DNA of 5,838 nt from Thermoplasmata archaeon (GTDB lineage: Archaea; Thermoplasmatota; Thermoplasmata; Thermoplasmatales; Thermoplasmataceae), in the NCBI GenBank assembly GCA_021797955.1, contig JAJZYV010000135.1, positions 1-5,838 on the forward strand. Reading direction: 5' to 3'. Shown piece after piece: positions 5,791 through 5,838 of this stretch; within the stretch, counting starts at the first letter, position 1; each line of letters opens with the position of its first letter. Position numbers and translations under genes: made by a program. The notes beneath the pieces were generated by a model. It was not told where the DNA came from. It worked only from the letters and a program-made list of their open reading frames with translations, and ran no database searches.

Positions 5791-5838
5791 AAATTGTTGG
5801 AAAATGCTAGCGAAATAATTTAACTGTTGATCCCATGC

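Noticed and set aside
5511..5810. Plus-strand open frame spanning the rfbH start and the leader
   Set aside because: It is antisense to the N-terminus of rfbH and runs through the putative regulatory region; composition and lack of motifs argue against a gene.
5820..5838. Possible end of an upstream minus-strand gene (short frame ending at a TAA at 5820-5822) or a plus-strand ATG at 5835 starting a divergent gene
   Set aside because: Only a few codons are inside the window, so neither can be supported.

Overview
The window is one tightly packed minus-strand operon that reads from right (about 5701) to left and runs off the left edge. In transcription order it holds: an RfbH/DdhC-type dehydrase (5701-4382), a short ferredoxin-reductase-like flavoprotein (4385-3690), RfbF/DdhA glucose-1-phosphate cytidylyltransferase (3693-2917), an extended SDR reductase/epimerase (2929-1943), the N- and C-terminal halves of a split transketolase (1953-1156 and 1159-242), and the first 79 codons of RfbG/DdhB CDP-glucose 4,6-dehydratase (237 to the edge). 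Every internal junction overlaps (4, 4, 13, 11 and 4 nt) or, for the last, has a 4-nt gap, so co-transcription and translational coupling are very likely. The only non-coding stretch is 5702-5838, which holds promoter-like sequence and a palindrome nested between direct repeats.

Together RfbF, RfbG, RfbH and the reductase form the standard route glucose-1-P -> CDP-glucose -> CDP-4-keto-6-deoxyglucose -> CDP-4-keto-3,6-dideoxyglucose. The RfbH protein keeps both hallmarks of the family: His in place of the PLP lysine, and the C-X57-C-X1-C-X7-C [2Fe-2S] ligand pattern. What makes the locus more than a plain dideoxysugar operon is the split transketolase pair plus an SDR inserted between rfbF and rfbG. 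By analogy with yersiniose synthesis (YerE adds a two-carbon unit at C4 and YerF reduces it), I infer a branched-chain CDP-sugar whose branch comes from a ketol (glycolaldehyde) unit and is then reduced. This is inference; the product cannot be read from sequence. No glycosyltransferase or transport gene lies in the window; these are presumably in the flanks, and the sugar is probably destined for a surface glycan.

Organism: not settled. The DNA is A+T-rich, ATA is the favoured Ile codon (6 of the first 8 Ile codons of rfbF), AGA/AGG arginine codons are frequent, and the first gene lacks a convincing Shine-Dalgarno while several internal genes have one. A BRE/TATA-like element sits 24-31 nt before the first ATG. 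This pattern suits an archaeon with partly leaderless transcription (for example a Thermoplasmatales-type euryarchaeote). A bacterial -35/-10 pair can also be read in the same upstream region, so a bacterial host is not excluded.
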